Shown: positions 1 to 11,541, numbered from the stretch's first letter. The stretch: 64,000 nt of DNA from Diplonema japonicum (GCA_964019335.1 OZ025720.1:38501-102500); one strand, 5' to 3'. Program-made: numbers and translations. The notes: a model not told the origin generated them from the letters alone.

Positions 1-853
1 GCGCCACCTCATCAGACGATTTAGCCAGATTCTCGTTTGCAGCACGGAGCTTGTCATTTATTCTAGCCAACTCTGAAGCCTTGGGACTCATGGCTAGGAC
101 CTCCTCTCGTGCATCTTTCTCCAGTTCAAGCTCGTCACTCAACTTGTGACACTCGGTCAGCAGCCATGCCTTCTCTTCGTCTTGTTTGTGTATACTTTGT
201 TGCAGGGATATGATTCTCTTGTCAAACAGGGTCTGCGGCACTTTGCTCGCCAGCTCGTCTTGCAGCAATTGAATCAGTTCGTCTTTTTCGGACAAGTGCT
301 TTTCCAGAGCTCGGACAGCAACGAGCAGCTCAGACGTATGCTGGTTGCTGCCCTCCGCCTTAGCCAGCGCTGCATTGATGGAGCCCAACTGCATGCCTAT
401 CTCGTCGGTTTGCAGTCTGAGTACGTCACGCTCAGCTAATGCTTCCTTGAGCTGCTTTTGGAGATCCTTTTCGGAAGAAGTGGAGTCGCTGCCTGTACCA
501 GATACATGTGGTACCTCCCCAGCTAGTTGTGCTTCTAAGGATTCAACCCGTGCAAGAGCCTTGGTCAGTTTGTCTTCCAAGTCTGTCACTTGATTGCCCT
601 TCTTGGGCACCCCTAGCAGGCGACGTTCGGCTGCACGCTTCTCGATACTCAGGATATGCAGCTCCGCCCTTAGCTTATGGATCTCCGTGCCCTCGTCCAT
701 TCCTAGCTCCCTTTCTCTTTCTTGTTCCCTTATCTTTTCTCTTTCAAGACTCTGCCTTGCCCTCCTGGCGCTCACCTGCTGGAGGGGCTTCGGGGGCCTC
801 GGCGGCGATGTGCGTGGGGAGTTGAGAATCGGCACATTCCCCACATATGCCAT
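1..853 (-). CDS. Coiled-coil protein, N-terminal 284 residues (3' end outside window)
   Basis: An open frame runs from an ATG at 853 to the window edge without a stop. The product starts MAYVGNVPILNSPRTSPPRP and soon becomes a charged, heptad-rich coiled coil (Glu, Lys, Arg, Leu, Gln dominate from about residue 30), interrupted by a Ser-rich stretch near residue 120. No catalytic motif is visible. The ATG lies 8 nt after a TTGTTGCAG acceptor, the pattern expected for a trans-spliced leader. A structural role (cytoskeleton, flagellum or vesicle tether) is plausible but is inference; the family was not recognised. The stop of the upstream minus-strand gene lies about 230 bp away. Confidence 0.8.
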   Translation of the reverse strand, partial: MAYVGNVPILNSPRTSPPRPPKPLQQVSARRARQSLEREKIREQERERELGMDEGTEIHKLRAELHILSIEKRAAERRLLGVPKKGNQVTDLEDKLTKALARVESLEAQLAGEVPHVSGTGSDSTSSEKDLQKQLKEALAERDVLRLQTDEIGMQLGSINAALAKAEGSNQHTSELLVAVRALEKHLSEKDELIQLLQDELASKVPQTLFDKRIISLQQSIHKQDEEKAWLLTECHKLSDELELEKDAREEVLAMSPKASELARINDKLRAANENLAKSSDEVA

Positions 854-1083
854 AGTAACCTGCAACAAAGTAAGCGATGAACAGGAGAACAATTGAAGTG
901 AGTGGTAAGAAAGTGAAAAGAAAAAGAGGACCGGTTTGTGAATGGTTAAAAGCTTTGTCAGCTAAACACGTCGGTTCTCTTTCGTAATAACACAGACTGG
1001 TTAATCCAAAAGAAGAATAAGATAATCTTGCCGGGAGGTATGTTACACAAAGATGGCATTCTCGAAAAGAAAAAAAACTAGAC

Positions 1084-3129
1084 CTAAAACTGGTACAGAT
1101 TGCTTTCATCTACCTTGTTAAGGGAAGTATTTTGCCCAATCTGCCACTGTAGTATCCGTGCCTGCGAAGTGTGCAAACTAACACAATATACCATACCATG
1201 AGGTCTTCATCCGCCTTGAGCATGTCTAGCGTGAGATGATCGCCTGTGATCGGGTCGGTGCTGCCCACCTGTTTGAGCCACAGCTCAATGGTCTCTGTGT
1301 TTTCTCTCTTTTCTTTCTTGTTCTAATACCTTTTTCAAAAACCTTTCCAGAAGGCGCACGCATGGGATGCCTAAGAAAATGTCCGTTGATGGCACAAGCG
1401 AACTCTGCAGGTGCACTGCTGCCTTCTGCGGCGGCGGCAACCCATACTTCTTGAGCCTTCTTGGGGAGTGTAGGTGGTTTGATGGGATTTTGCGTTGTGT
1501 CTGCCATGACAGAAGGCTTCGGCATCGGAGTCGACAGAAGCGACGGTAGATCGCCAAGCAACCGCAAATCCTTAGATTCTTCTTGTTTACTGGACTCTCT
1601 GTCGGCTTCTAACGACGCCATGCGCCTGTCGAGTTCGTCCGTCACGCAATCAATGTCACCGCTCACTGCTATGCTCTTCGGCGGTTCCCTGCGCTGTGCC
1701 TCGCTGTTGATGGACACATCGAACAGATTCCCAAGCAAGTCGAAGCTCACAGCGTCCTTCGCAATAGGAATGTGTGTGCTCCCGCTAGCAACCAACCTGA
1801 GAGAGTTTCGTAGATAAATACTATACTTTGCACATACTTCCACAGTTTTACAGCTGTCTCATTCGGCAAGGCTGCCAGCACCTGACCTGTTGTCCGCAGG
1901 ATGGTAGACGATTTGCAGATCTCCGTCACCACGATCCCTTCAGGGAGGTTGTGCTCACCGCACAGCGCGTCAATGTTCACGTTGTAGTGGAAGAGGTACG
2001 CGTACAGCTCAAGGTGTTTTATCACGAATTCCTAAACAAAAGTAGATAGGCGTCTTCTCCATACCTTGATGGGCAGCCCCAGCAAGATGCAGGTAACGAT
2101 ATTAGAGACGCGTAGCTGCGTGGCACAGCCCATGTGAAAACTTCCGAAGGCAAGAACCTTAAGCGAGTGTGTAATACCTAAGATTCCGGTGTATGTGGTA
2201 TGGTGAGAAAAAAACATACCAACAGCAAGAACAGGAGTGATGGGATGCACCACCTCAGAGGTGGTGAGGTCGATGCATCGCGAGATTTCATCGATGCACA
2301 ATCGGATGTAGGCAGGAATGCAGGAGGTGAGGAAGTCAGTTGAGATGAGCAAGGACTGCCTAAGGGCTGTAGCCGTGAGGCCCTGAGATGAGAACGTGTA
2401 AAGATTGAAAATGGCAACAACGAAGGAAATGACTGCAGTGTGAACGGCATTAGGCATCACGGATGAGGAGGACTTATTGGCAGCTGCATTCAGGTACCTC
2501 TGCAGTGCCCCCGACACGGTGGACACCACGTTGTACTTCTGGATGAGGTCGATGAGGCTGTCGATGCGCTCCCTTAAGGTCTTGACATCTCGCGACTCGA
2601 CATCTGCTAGGTCGGCAATCGCCGTGCAGCAGTTCGCAACGATCTCAGGTTCATAAGACGGCACTTTGCATATTTCAAGTAGCAAGTCAATGGCAAAGGC
2701 CGTCTTCCCGTTCGCGTACTCCACTACCTCCAGCCCCCGTATCCTGTACCCGAACACTCTCATCATCAACACCAGCATCGTCGAATGCAGCTTCCCCAGA
2801 GCCGTCCCGAAGGACTCCGATGCTTGCTCCCTCTCCTTCAGCGTGTTCTCAAACCCCACATCGATAGTCTTTATCACATCGTACAGATCGTCACGCCCTG
2901 CCTTGTACCGCGCAAAGGTCGTTAGGGCAGCTAGTGCGCTCGTCTTGTTCTTCAGCGACGAGTCTGTGTTAAGTACAGTCACCAGCCGCCTATTCAACTT
3001 CTTGAACTCCTCGAAATGCTGATTGCACAATAATCTTACGTTCGAAATATCCTGCGCGGCTGTGAGCGTCTTTGCCAGCATGCTCGAGCCCAATTCTTCG
3101 CATGCCGCAGCATCCCGTAGGATATCCAT
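1084..3129 (-). CDS. Armadillo-like protein with C-terminal U-box (E3 ubiquitin ligase)
   Basis: Five exons: 2065-3129, 1838-2031, 1330-1796, 1197-1294 and 1084-1161, giving 633 residues. Introns are 33, 41, 35 and 35 nt with GT-AG ends. The first 420 residues are all-helical and resemble armadillo/HEAT repeats. Residues about 550-620 form a U-box: the pattern FACAINGHFLRHPMRAPSGK matches the family core (CPI...DPV..PSG), and splicing restores the following TIELWLKQ...DPITGDHLT segment, where DPxTG is diagnostic. U-box proteins recruit an E2 and transfer ubiquitin to substrates, here presumably bound by the armadillo part. The start ATG follows ATTCGACAG by 6 nt. The U-box is visible only after two introns are removed, so an unspliced translation would miss it. 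Confidence 0.85.
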
Positions 3130-3201
3130 TTGCTGCTGTCGAATACTTGTAAAAAAGCAAAGAAAACTACAAAAAAAAAGGGGCACGTAATGAGAGATGG
3201 T

Positions 3202-3930
3202 CTATTCAAGTTCAGATTCTAGTTCAGTGCTGAGAGAAGGCATGCGAGGCAGATCGACAGGCAGAGGCAGCTCCCTGACAGCGGTGCGTGAGCCCTTCTT
3301 GGGCACCTTGAGGAGCCTGCCTGTCCTTGGAGTAAGGAGGTGTACAGTGGTCTTAAGGGTCCCGCCAGGTGTCGACATGAAGGCCACCTGAGGGTCCCGT
3401 GCTGGTGGGGCGACATAGTCTGAGATGGGGCCGCCCTCCCACAGCCACTCCACGAAGGCAGGCCATAGCAGGGTAGGGTGATCTGTGGCTCTGCTGACGT
3501 CAGAAACACTGATAGTGATATGCTGCAAGTCTTGTACCTCTGTGCAGGACCTGGCGAGCATCACCAGCCGCACGATGTAGGCACGTTCGCATCCTGCCCC
3601 GTAAGAGCTTAGGACTTTGTAACCCACACCCTTAGTGACATGCCTCACCTCTGTCACCATGCTTGGATCATTATCCTCTAGCCACCTTAAGTCAGTGATG
3701 ATCTTCACACCCAGAGCGACACATACAGCAAGCTGCGCAGACAGGCAGCCACCATCCCTAGCCAGAACAAAGCAGTGTGTCGCCCACCTGGCCCTCTCGA
3801 TTACCACGTCTACTGGGTATTGCTCCCCATAGTTCGACACTGCAATTCCAGCACCGCACCTCTCGGCAGCCTCGATACACGCTCTGACATCAGGCATGTC
3901 ATCGGCCTCACTGAAAAGCAAGATGTGCAT
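3202..3930 (-). CDS. BRCT-like protein (weak call)
   Basis: A single-exon frame of 242 residues. The N-terminal half has an alternating pattern like a BRCT domain: strand (ILLFSE), helix (ACIEAAERCGA), strand (ATHCFVLA), helix, then a Trp-containing end (IITDLRWLEDND) resembling the conserved BRCT Trp. A second similar unit may lie at residues 95-180, ending LLWPAFVEWLWEG. Tandem BRCT pairs bind phosphoproteins in DNA-damage signalling, but the match is by eye only. The C-terminus is basic and Pro-rich. The gene is 72 bp from the U-box gene start and 67 bp from the next gene. The start could instead be the Met at residue 12, since a CTTTTCAG acceptor lies just upstream of it. Confidence 0.6.
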   Translation of the reverse strand: MHILLFSEADDMPDVRACIEAAERCGAGIAVSNYGEQYPVDVVIERARWATHCFVLARDGGCLSAQLAVCVALGVKIITDLRWLEDNDPSMVTEVRHVTKGVGYKVLSSYGAGCERAYIVRLVMLARSCTEVQDLQHITISVSDVSRATDHPTLLWPAFVEWLWEGGPISDYVAPPARDPQVAFMSTPGGTLKTTVHLLTPRTGRLLKVPKKGSRTAVRELPLPVDLPRMPSLSTELESELE

Positions 3931-3997
3931 TATTATTATGTGTAACTAGGAATATGGTACACCCTAACAAAGATGGGAAGAAAATACTCTACTACAA

Positions 3998-5377
3998 TTA
4001 TCTATTCTTCCTGGCCAAACGGATGTCCCATAATTCCTCTTTCATCTCAGCTCGTGCCTGCAGCTCTGCCCTGAGTGAGACGTGGAGGTCCCTATTTTCC
4101 ACTTCTAATGAGTGTTTAGTCCGCTGCAACTGCTCCTTAGCTACCTTTAGTGGTCCATACGACTTTTTCAACTTCCTAAACAAAGCCCTCTCGTCTTCTG
4201 TGAGACCAGTGTGGTAGTGTATCGCAGCAAATCCCTGCAACTCCTCCTCTTGCACCGTTGTCTCGTGCACCATCTTGATGCCGTCCAGCTTCCTAATGGC
4301 GTCTTCGACTGCTATTTGCAATTTTTCGTGCAGGAGCTTTTCGCCTTTGTGGTCAAGCCTCAAAGTTGTGAGGTCATTGGTCTGAATGATGTTGGTATCG
4401 GCGACGGTGAGGAAGGGGGCGAACGGAGGGATACAGTGTGCCAGTTTAGTGATGCGGGCGTCCAGCTCGATGGCCACTTCAGCGATCTCGCCAACGTGGT
4501 CGGCGTCCGTGCCTGAAGGGGGCTGCGGGCTGGGAGGGTCGTGGAAGGCTTCCCCCTCAAGTGCCTGAGCAGACTGCGACCTGAAAGCAGTCTCGACAAG
4601 GTCGCACGACCTCCGTAGCCACCTGAGAAGTGGGAGGTTAACCTCGGATACGTTGCAACCAGCTTCGATCTCACTGCGTATGTTTTCTAGTGCCGCCCGC
4701 ATGGTAGGCAGCTCGTTGTTCGCCTCCACAAGGTCGTCGGTCACCTTCGCCACAAGCACATCCAGTTCCATGCACGTGTGCACCCTCCCCTCCACAATCA
4801 CTTCAAGGTCGTCTTTCACGGTAACCGTCTCTGCAGCAATCTTCGCGTTCTCCTCAGTGCTTCTCGACAGCATGTTGTTCAGCAGAGTGCTCTTCTGCTG
4901 CTCTTCTGCAATACTTTTCGTCGTTATATTTATCTGCCTCAGCAAACTGCTGACCTTGTCTTCCAGTGCGGTCTTGTGCCTGTCAAGTATCTGTTTTTCG
5001 GGTATGTGTTTAGCTTTCTCCGCTTGCATTTGTGCCGTCAGATTGTCCAACCGTACGCTCAAGCCACGCATCTCTTCTAGCTGTCTTGTGTGTGCTTGGG
5101 TCTTCGCTTGTAATGTCATGCGCAAGGTTGCTTCTTCTTCCTTTGCCTGTCGTTGTGCAAGGCCATTATTTATCTGTGTTAGTTAACCGTATGTGAAGCA
5201 GCACACCTGATGGTTCCGCAGCCTGCTTTGTACAGCGTCGTGCGTGCGGCTCAACCTCAAGAGTTCATTCTGGAGATTGTCTACCATGGCACCAGTGACT
5301 GCTTTCTTCCTGACAGAGCTGCGGATGGTGTCAACATCCCGCGACAGCCACCGCAGGTTGGGGTCCAACGTGTTCAT
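3998..5377 (-). CDS. Long coiled-coil protein
   Basis: Two exons (5207-5377 and 3998-5173) joined by a 33-nt GT-AG intron give 448 residues. Reading straight through the intron hits a stop; splicing gives a continuous heptad pattern (…RLRNHQ then INNGLAQRQAKEEE…). Almost the whole protein is predicted coiled coil, with a short acidic Pro-rich break (DPPSPQPPSGTDADH) near the middle. The ATG follows CCACCACAACACAG by 5 nt. Such proteins are common in flagellar and ciliary structures (CCDC/CFAP type), but no specific family was recognised. No transmembrane segment or signal peptide is visible. Confidence 0.8.
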
Positions 5378-5490
5378 TGCTCCTGTGTTGTGGTGGTGAT
5401 GTTGGTGGGTAAATGCGCTGCTGGGAATGAACGTAACTTACAACTCAAATCTACGGGGCCACCTTCCAAGAGCAACACCCTGCAGTTATA

Positions 5491-5781
5491 TTATGTAGAC
5501 ACGCTCTTCAGCATTGAGTCAAAAAAATATGATCCTGTAATGTGCCCCGTCTCTCTTATCGCTTCCACCTTTGTACCACTGCTACTGTTGCTTATACTCT
5601 CTACCTCCAGCACCTTTGGATCCGGCTCCTCGTCTACCCACTCCCAGGGGGCCATTCGATACCCTCCAGGAAGCATGGGGCCTTTGTAATCCTCTGGTGG
5701 TTTGCACACGCACATCCCAGTCGGTTCGCACACATTGCTATAAATCACACCGCAGTCAAGACATCTCACAGATCGTGTCAT
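5491..5781 (-). CDS. Small Cys-rich protein, possible zinc binder
   Basis: A 96-residue frame whose ATG (5781) lies 4 nt after CCCCCCATAG, a convincing acceptor. The N-terminus has CLDCG...CEPTGMCVC, a cluster of five cysteines within 22 residues that could bind zinc, followed by PPEDYKGPMLPGGY and an acidic, Ser-rich tail. No family was recognised. A possible very short intron near the 3' end (GTGTCTACATAATA...GCAG) would replace the last residues with SGCCSWKVAP; this cannot be decided from sequence alone. It sits between two other compactly spaced genes. Confidence 0.6.
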   Translation of the reverse strand: MTRSVRCLDCGVIYSNVCEPTGMCVCKPPEDYKGPMLPGGYRMAPWEWVDEEPDPKVLEVESISNSSSGTKVEAIRETGHITGSYFFDSMLKSVST

Positions 5782-5887
5782 CTTCCTATGGGGGGTGAAC
5801 GCCAAAAATGGGACAAGTACTTTGTTCTTTTCTTTGGCTATATTTCTTGTTCTTTTCTTTTTTTTTTTTTTTTTTTTTTCAAACGGC

Positions 5888-6845
5888 CTAGCAATCGGCG
5901 GTCTCTATCAAGGCGCTCAGGAGTACTGCAGCAGTGTATATGCCTACCACGAGGAGTACAGCAACCCAACAAGCCAACGGACTGCTTGAGGGATGCAGCT
6001 TCGGTGTCCCAAAGCGGCTGATGCTCGCGGTGGCTGCCGAGGCTTTTGTGCAGGCCTGTTGTGCGTTTCTTTCGTTGTTGAATGCATACTTGTATAGAGA
6101 TAAGTATTGTCATGAAACAGAATAGACAATGAACACCAATGATTGTGTAAAACATGGTGCTCGAAGGTACGTTCTCGTACGGCCCACGTGTGTCCTGGAT
6201 TCGGACTCTGGCTACAATCAAATAGATCATCTGCGGAACAGTGAAGATGAACACCCTGACAACACACAGCATGGCCCCGAAGGCATGCAAGAACCTTGGG
6301 TAGTGCTTTGTGACAGTCGCTTCGTCAGACTGATGTGCCCTCCATTCCATGATGGCACGGAGCAGCCATTGTATCTCATAGGCAGGGAAGAGCAAACAGC
6401 ACTTTAGGTTCATAGGCCACATGAACACGGACTGCGAACCAAGCAGCTTTCCGAATAAGAACATTGCGCAGTCCGAAGCCGCAGCAATCAGCAATGGCAC
6501 CAAGCCCACGAGGGTAGAGCATTCCGTGAAGAAATACCCAATACCAATAAACGTAAAAGTGGTGTCAAGCAAGTAGCACAGTATGCTCAACACCATCGTC
6601 ACCATGCTGCCCATCCCAACCACGTGCTCCCCACAGCAGTCGTCTACCCCATGCAGCGGGACATGATTACTGCCAAACTCGTCTTTGTACGGCTTCATGT
6701 TCCATGTGATAGGGCTGCCTACCTCTTGTGCAAGATCTTCACCCTGTACACCACGTTCCTCCTCTTCCTCAAGTTTAATATCAACATCGCTTTCTTGGAC
6801 CACCTCAAGCTCTTGCTCTTCCACTTCTTCTTGCCCAAGAGTCAT
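5888..6845 (-). CDS. Polytopic membrane protein (about six TM segments), weakly XK-like
   Basis: Two exons, 6090-6845 and 5888-6055, with a 34-nt intron (GTATGC...CAACAG) give 307 residues. The cytosolic N-terminus is very acidic (EEVEEQELEVV, then EEEEE). It is followed by about five hydrophobic segments in exon 1, with SDCAMFLFGKLLG and HYPRFLHAFGAMLCVVR loops between them. Splicing adds a sixth segment, WVAVLLVVGIYTAAVLLSAL. Unspliced, this last segment is lost in a Lys-rich nonsense tail from poly(A). The arrangement resembles XK/Xkr scramblase-type proteins, but length and motifs are not decisive. The ATG follows ACCACATCAG by 4 nt. Confidence 0.75.
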
Positions 6846-6914
6846 CCGCCTGATGTGGTTTGTTTCAATACCGCACTCGCGACGTATTCTTTTTCTCAAC
6901 TGTCTATTCTTTTT

Positions 6915-9900
6915 TTATAGCAAAAATCTAGGATCTACAGCCTGTCTTGATAAGGACAGTAAAGATGCTCTGGTCCTGACAAGCTTGCCTAGGTAGTAGC
7001 ACAGCATTACGAGTAAGATAGCAAGCCAAGGACTGTTGGGGGTTTGGTTTCAACTTCGTGTACATACTCTTCCAACAAGGAGTCCAGCGCAATAAATACC
7101 ACCATTTCGGACAGGTGCAGCATCCCCTGTGTGGTGTGTTGTTTATGTTGCACTTGCATACGTCAGCCCCTGCAAGGGTAGCGACAGATGCCCACCCAGG
7201 CCCTAGGTTGACAAGTGGCTCTGCGTACAACTGAATAGCATTGTCAGAAAGAGGGACTTGTGCCATGGACTGTGCTTGTGCCTGAACAAAACTCAGAGGC
7301 TGCAAGGGATAAGGAGGCGGAAGACCCAAGAATGACGATGGTGCCATTGTGAACTTCAGCACAGCCTCGCTGACAGCCTTGTCAAGGTTCTCTTTAATTG
7401 TTCTTACTCGTGCTTCTTGAACTCCTGTGGTCTGCACGTGCTGATGAGTCCCCCTCACAGTCACTCCGTGCAATCGTTCAAAACACCTCCTGAAGGTACC
7501 TTTCTCCCTTCTTAAGGTCTTCGCATGCTTCTCAATCGGCACATCCAGCAACGCCCTTACATCAGCTCCTTGTTGCTTCGACAGGAATATTTCAAATTTC
7601 CTCTTCACAGGAATGTACATTGGCTGCATTGATATGGCTGCCTGCTGCACCTGCCACTCCACAAGCGACATTTCGGCATTGTCACACCCTTCCACAGGCG
7701 CCTGTTTCCTGCCATTTAAGAAGTACCCCCACCTGGGAAGGGGCAGCAGCAGAATTGACACATTGCACTGTGCCAAGAGGTCTTCGAACCTTGACAGAGG
7801 GTTTTCGGGTAGAACAAAATGATAGCATGCATTAAGTAGGAACCATATAAGGCTGGAGAAGAAAGCAATAAAGCCTGTGATAGCAACGCGCAGGATGGGG
7901 TGTGTCGCGCTTTGGAAGGAATAAGTGTTCACGTCCGATGAGCTTGAAGAAGTCTCATACGGCACACCCCAATTGGCTCTGTGCCTGTTCGTGAGATCGG
8001 GGTCGGCGACAGCAAGTGTATCGTACCCAAGCCCCACGTACAACCACATCAACCACACGAGGCACCAGGTTGTGTGCCATGACCTCGTAACTGATAAATT
8101 GTGGAATTCATTTGCCACAAGGACCCTGCGCCACATGCTGATAGGCGTTTCGTCGTTTGTGCTCCTGTCCATACCCTTCGGCGTTTCCCAGTCCAGCAGC
8201 ATCACCTTCATCTTGCACTGGCGGTAGTAGACGAGCCCCATTGCCACAAGCTTTGCTACCAGCATGGACACCACAGCACCGTAGAATGGACCTAGCTTGT
8301 GTGGCAGTGCACGCGTCACCTGAGTTTGGCTCGTGCTGTGCTTGTACTGCACATAATAGCCACAACACCCAAGCCATATCACTAGAATGAGAAAGTTCCC
8401 CATGATGTTGCACAGCGTCCCCAGCACAGTGAACACCAGCTCGTAATCCATTAGCCGCGACAGGTTCCCAGAGTAAGTCACCGTCACTCTTGCAGGTTTG
8501 CCGTCAGGAGTCACCCACGGAGCGCAACGTGTTGGATGCGCACCATTATGTGGGCTTGAAAATAGAACAGCTGCAGCACCAGGTTGCATCAGTACCCACC
8601 TACCATCCTCAGTAGTCTGCAGCAGCATTCCATCGTATCTGTTCCAGCACGGCATCCCCATAGGTGTCTCGTAACCGGTTACGTACTCCCCAGCAGCTTC
8701 TATGTCCCCCGTCACGTGAAGAGACCCTGCAGGAGGCGACTCCTGTCTTCTCCGCGTGAAAGCCAAGCACTTCAGCAAACTGAGCAGCAGTGATAATGCT
8801 GCCAGCACAACACAGACGCCAATCAGAGCTTGTGATGTCTCTTGCGTTGCACCTTTCCAAAGACCGTCAATGTGCACCCTCCGCTTCCCTTCGCTCACAC
8901 CCACAGCATCAAACTCCAGAACGAGCACGGGATGTAATATGCTCCCATTGCTGTCCACCTCGACCTCGAAGCTCAAGTCCGACGCGTACCTCACGTACCC
9001 TGCTGCAGAGGCGGTGTCTATTGTGTAGAAACGCTTGTGCAGCACTCCACCTATGCTTACTGGGATTGGGAAAAGTGAATCGAGCCCCTCACCCCCTGCG
9101 AGGAACAGCTCGAAAGTGAGTGTCGTGTGGTTGACAAAAGCCGCGGGGTCAAGCAAGCAGGATGCACCGCCCTGCACACCGGACTTTAGGGTGTGTGTGA
9201 AGGTGGTGAGCGGAGTGTCACACGGGAGGAAGTAATCAGCAAGCTTGAATACACCCAGATAAGCGCCCTGCTCATTCCACTTCATAACGTACAGCGGAAG
9301 GGTGTTAGCGGGATTTAGAGTTACGGTGAATGGGTATACGGGGTACACCCATGGGGATTCTGCACGTGACAAGGCGGTTAGTGTACTACAGGCGGATAGT
9401 TGGGGGTCATGCTGTTGGAAGGCACACCACGCCAGGAGTTCTGGACACAGCCCACGCGAGGTGCACTTTGCAGTTGCGTCATTGATGCCACTCTCTATGA
9501 GGGTGCTTGTCGTCAGCAGGCCCCCTAGCTGCACGGTGGATTCCTTTTCATAAACCGCAGTGCACCTGGTTCCCGTCAAGCTGTACCCCTCACGGCACGC
9601 ACAGACGAGACGGCCTGCAGTGTCGCTGATGAAAGACATGCCAATAGGGCACTGTACCTCTTCGTAGCACATTACACTAGGGAGGCTAGCCCCACTGATA
9701 TCGGCAATCCCTTGGAAACCAGAAGGGCAGCCGCATGTGACGTTGCTCTGTGGCAGGACAAAAGGGATGTTCGGGGCAGCAGCGTTGCACTGCACACATC
9801 TATCTTCCACAGACAAGCTGCCATCAGGGCACACAACGCAGCGACTGTAATCCCCAGTCGACCTGTATGAGTACCAGCTGGAGCATGTTGTATTTCCAGT

Positions 9901-9948
9901 TGGGACGGCAGCTGCTACCGACAACGCTACCTGTAGCACGTGCAACAT
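6915..9948 (-). CDS. TMEM67: Meckelin (TMEM67), ciliary transition-zone membrane protein
   Basis: Three exons (7162-9948, 7068-7126, 6915-7032) with two 35-nt introns give 987 residues, close to human meckelin (about 995). A signal peptide (MLHVLQVALSVAAAV) is followed by a Cys-rich region to about residue 135, a beta-rich ectodomain, a first membrane segment near residue 385, several more between 500 and 720, and a final pair. Diagnostic parts are FEDLLAQCNVSILLLPLPRWGYFLNGR, split here as FEDLLAQCNVSILLL and GYFLNGR (human VDLCS.(M/A)NVSVFIL...GYYIHGR). The C-terminus, restored only by splicing, ends SRQAVDPRFLL (human SKTLVDQRFLI). Meckelin works in the MKS complex that gates the ciliary transition zone. 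The next gene's stop lies 110 bp upstream of the ATG. Confidence 0.93.
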
Positions 9949-10058
9949 CTCATCTTTTATTTTACTGGCTTGCGGTAGCTACGGTGTTGCAAGACGAGAC
10001 TAAGAAAGAGGGAACCAACAAAACGAACTGAACGAACTACAAGAAAGGGATAGATGTC

Positions 10059-10462
10059 TCATGCGTACTTCCTGACAGTGGCGGCTGTCTTCTTTGGGTC
10101 TTTCTTCGCTTCTTCGACCGCCTGTGGTCTGGTATAATGTGCTTGTTTCCATACCCGTTTTGCCATTTCATCCTTGACACCCTCCTCGAAGCCAGCATAG
10201 TCATTCTGTTCGTGTTGCTGAGGCACTTTACGCATACCTCCCCTGTGAAGACCTTTGTACCCGTGAACGGGCTGCCATCTTCGCTTACCTTCTTCCAGCA
10301 TGCCCAGCCAATAGCACCCGCCACGCAAATTGCAAGCATCGCAGTTAAGATGCCTGCGATCACCACGTTATCCTGGCTAGGCGACGAAGGCCAGTCAAGC
10401 CTCGTCGCGGGTTTTTCCGCCATAGCGGCGTGCAGCATCAACAAACCAATCATGTGTCTCAT
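10059..10462 (-). CDS. Small single-pass membrane protein
   Basis: Two exons, 10238-10462 and 10059-10205, with a 32-nt intron (GTATGC...AACAG) give 123 residues. A short hydrophobic N-terminus (MRHMIGLLMLHAAMA) may be a signal peptide. It is followed by a short hydrophilic stretch and one strong membrane helix, VVIAGILTAMLAICVAGAIG, near residues 33-53. The C-terminal half is highly charged (FEEGVKDEMAKRVWKQA, then EEAKKDPKK). It looks like a type I single-pass protein with a cytosolic tail. No family was recognised. The ATG follows CCCACTAACAG by 9 nt. It lies directly upstream of meckelin; a functional link is not implied. Confidence 0.7.
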
Positions 10463-10731
10463 TGTGTCTTTCTGTTAGTGGGGTTAGCGGAGGGGATTTC
10501 GAATGCATGTTATGCTACGACTCAGAATCCAAAAATGTCCCAACAGGAGGGTCTCTCCAGAGCAAGAACCGATTTAGCCATTTTCTGGCCCCAAAAACGC
10601 AAAAACCTGGATAAAAGCAAGACACACCCCTGTTCGGAAAAAACTCTTTTTTGATTTGAGGTAAAAGGTTAAAAACAATTCGTAAAAAAAAAAAAAGAAA
10701 AAACGCTTTTTTTCTCTCTTTCTTAATATAT

Positions 10732-11541
10732 TCACCTGCCGTATTGAACCGCGCAGACAGAGATGCCGACAAAGGAAAGCAACAACGCGGACTGCACGGC
10801 CACAAACCCACTCCATTTCTTGACCGACTTCCCCAAAGGGGCCAACACACCATACGGCCACTCATTCGTGAGACTGTGGTTGAAGTGAATCCAGCCGACG
10901 TACATCGAGGCGTAAGTCACGATGGCCATGACTGTCGTGGATATAGAGGGAAGCGTGGCCTTCAAATGCATGGCATCCTTAACAAACAAAACGTCAGCAA
11001 GTGCCAAGAAACCAGCAGGTACATGAAGCCAGAGCATCTGCTCCCTGAAAGGGATGCCTTTGGACCTCCACACGCTACATGACTCCAGGAAATCCTTACT
11101 CCAGTGCACGAGTGTGAAATACTGCACAGTGACAAAGATAGATAAGCCGCCAATGATGGTGGAAAGGGCGTGGGTAGTGTGGTGGTACGGAGATATGAAA
11201 TGGATGGCCTGCAGAGCGAGGATCTGTCTGGTGAGGAAAACCCAACGGCCGAAGCGGCGCTGCACACGCCACATAACCATGTCGTCCTTGCTGGGCATGG
11301 GGGCTGCGTACATGTGCTGGTAGAGCACTAAGCCACTCAGTGCGGCGCACATCATTCTTCCTGTATCATTCCCTGCTGAAACCTGGATGTTGGGATCACC
11401 AATGACAGCCCCGGCAGTGTGATAAATACCAGTCATGACAGGGATCGCGATCGCATCTGCTGTTAGCATCCACCGCATGTTCTTCTTCTCTTCCTCATCC
11501 TGCTTCACATACCCAGGGTACAACCAGTTTTCAAGGACCAT
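10732..11541 (-). CDS. Polytopic membrane protein, FAR-17a/AIG1-like (tentative)
   Basis: A single-exon frame of 269 residues with about six hydrophobic segments. The order resembles the AIG1/FAR-17a family: a His-containing helix (FISPYHHTTHALSTIIGG), a conserved-looking HWSKDFLES loop, PAGFLALADVL, then ASMYVGWIHFNHSLTNEWPYGVL, where W...G.WPYPVL is typical. AIG1/ADTRP proteins hydrolyse fatty acid esters of hydroxy fatty acids using Thr and His in the membrane; the candidate His lies in the HHTTH segment. Similarity is by eye and moderate; another six-TM family is possible. The 3' flank is T/A-rich and the gene is 270 bp from its downstream neighbour. Confidence 0.65.
   Translation of the reverse strand: MVLENWLYPGYVKQDEEEKKNMRWMLTADAIAIPVMTGIYHTAGAVIGDPNIQVSAGNDTGRMMCAALSGLVLYQHMYAAPMPSKDDMVMWRVQRRFGRWVFLTRQILALQAIHFISPYHHTTHALSTIIGGLSIFVTVQYFTLVHWSKDFLESCSVWRSKGIPFREQMLWLHVPAGFLALADVLFVKDAMHLKATLPSISTTVMAIVTYASMYVGWIHFNHSLTNEWPYGVLAPLGKSVKKWSGFVAVQSALLLSFVGISVCAVQYGR

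Noticed and set aside
146-896. Several plus-strand frames of 80-105 codons
   Set aside because: They are antisense shadows of the clear coiled-coil frame on the minus strand.
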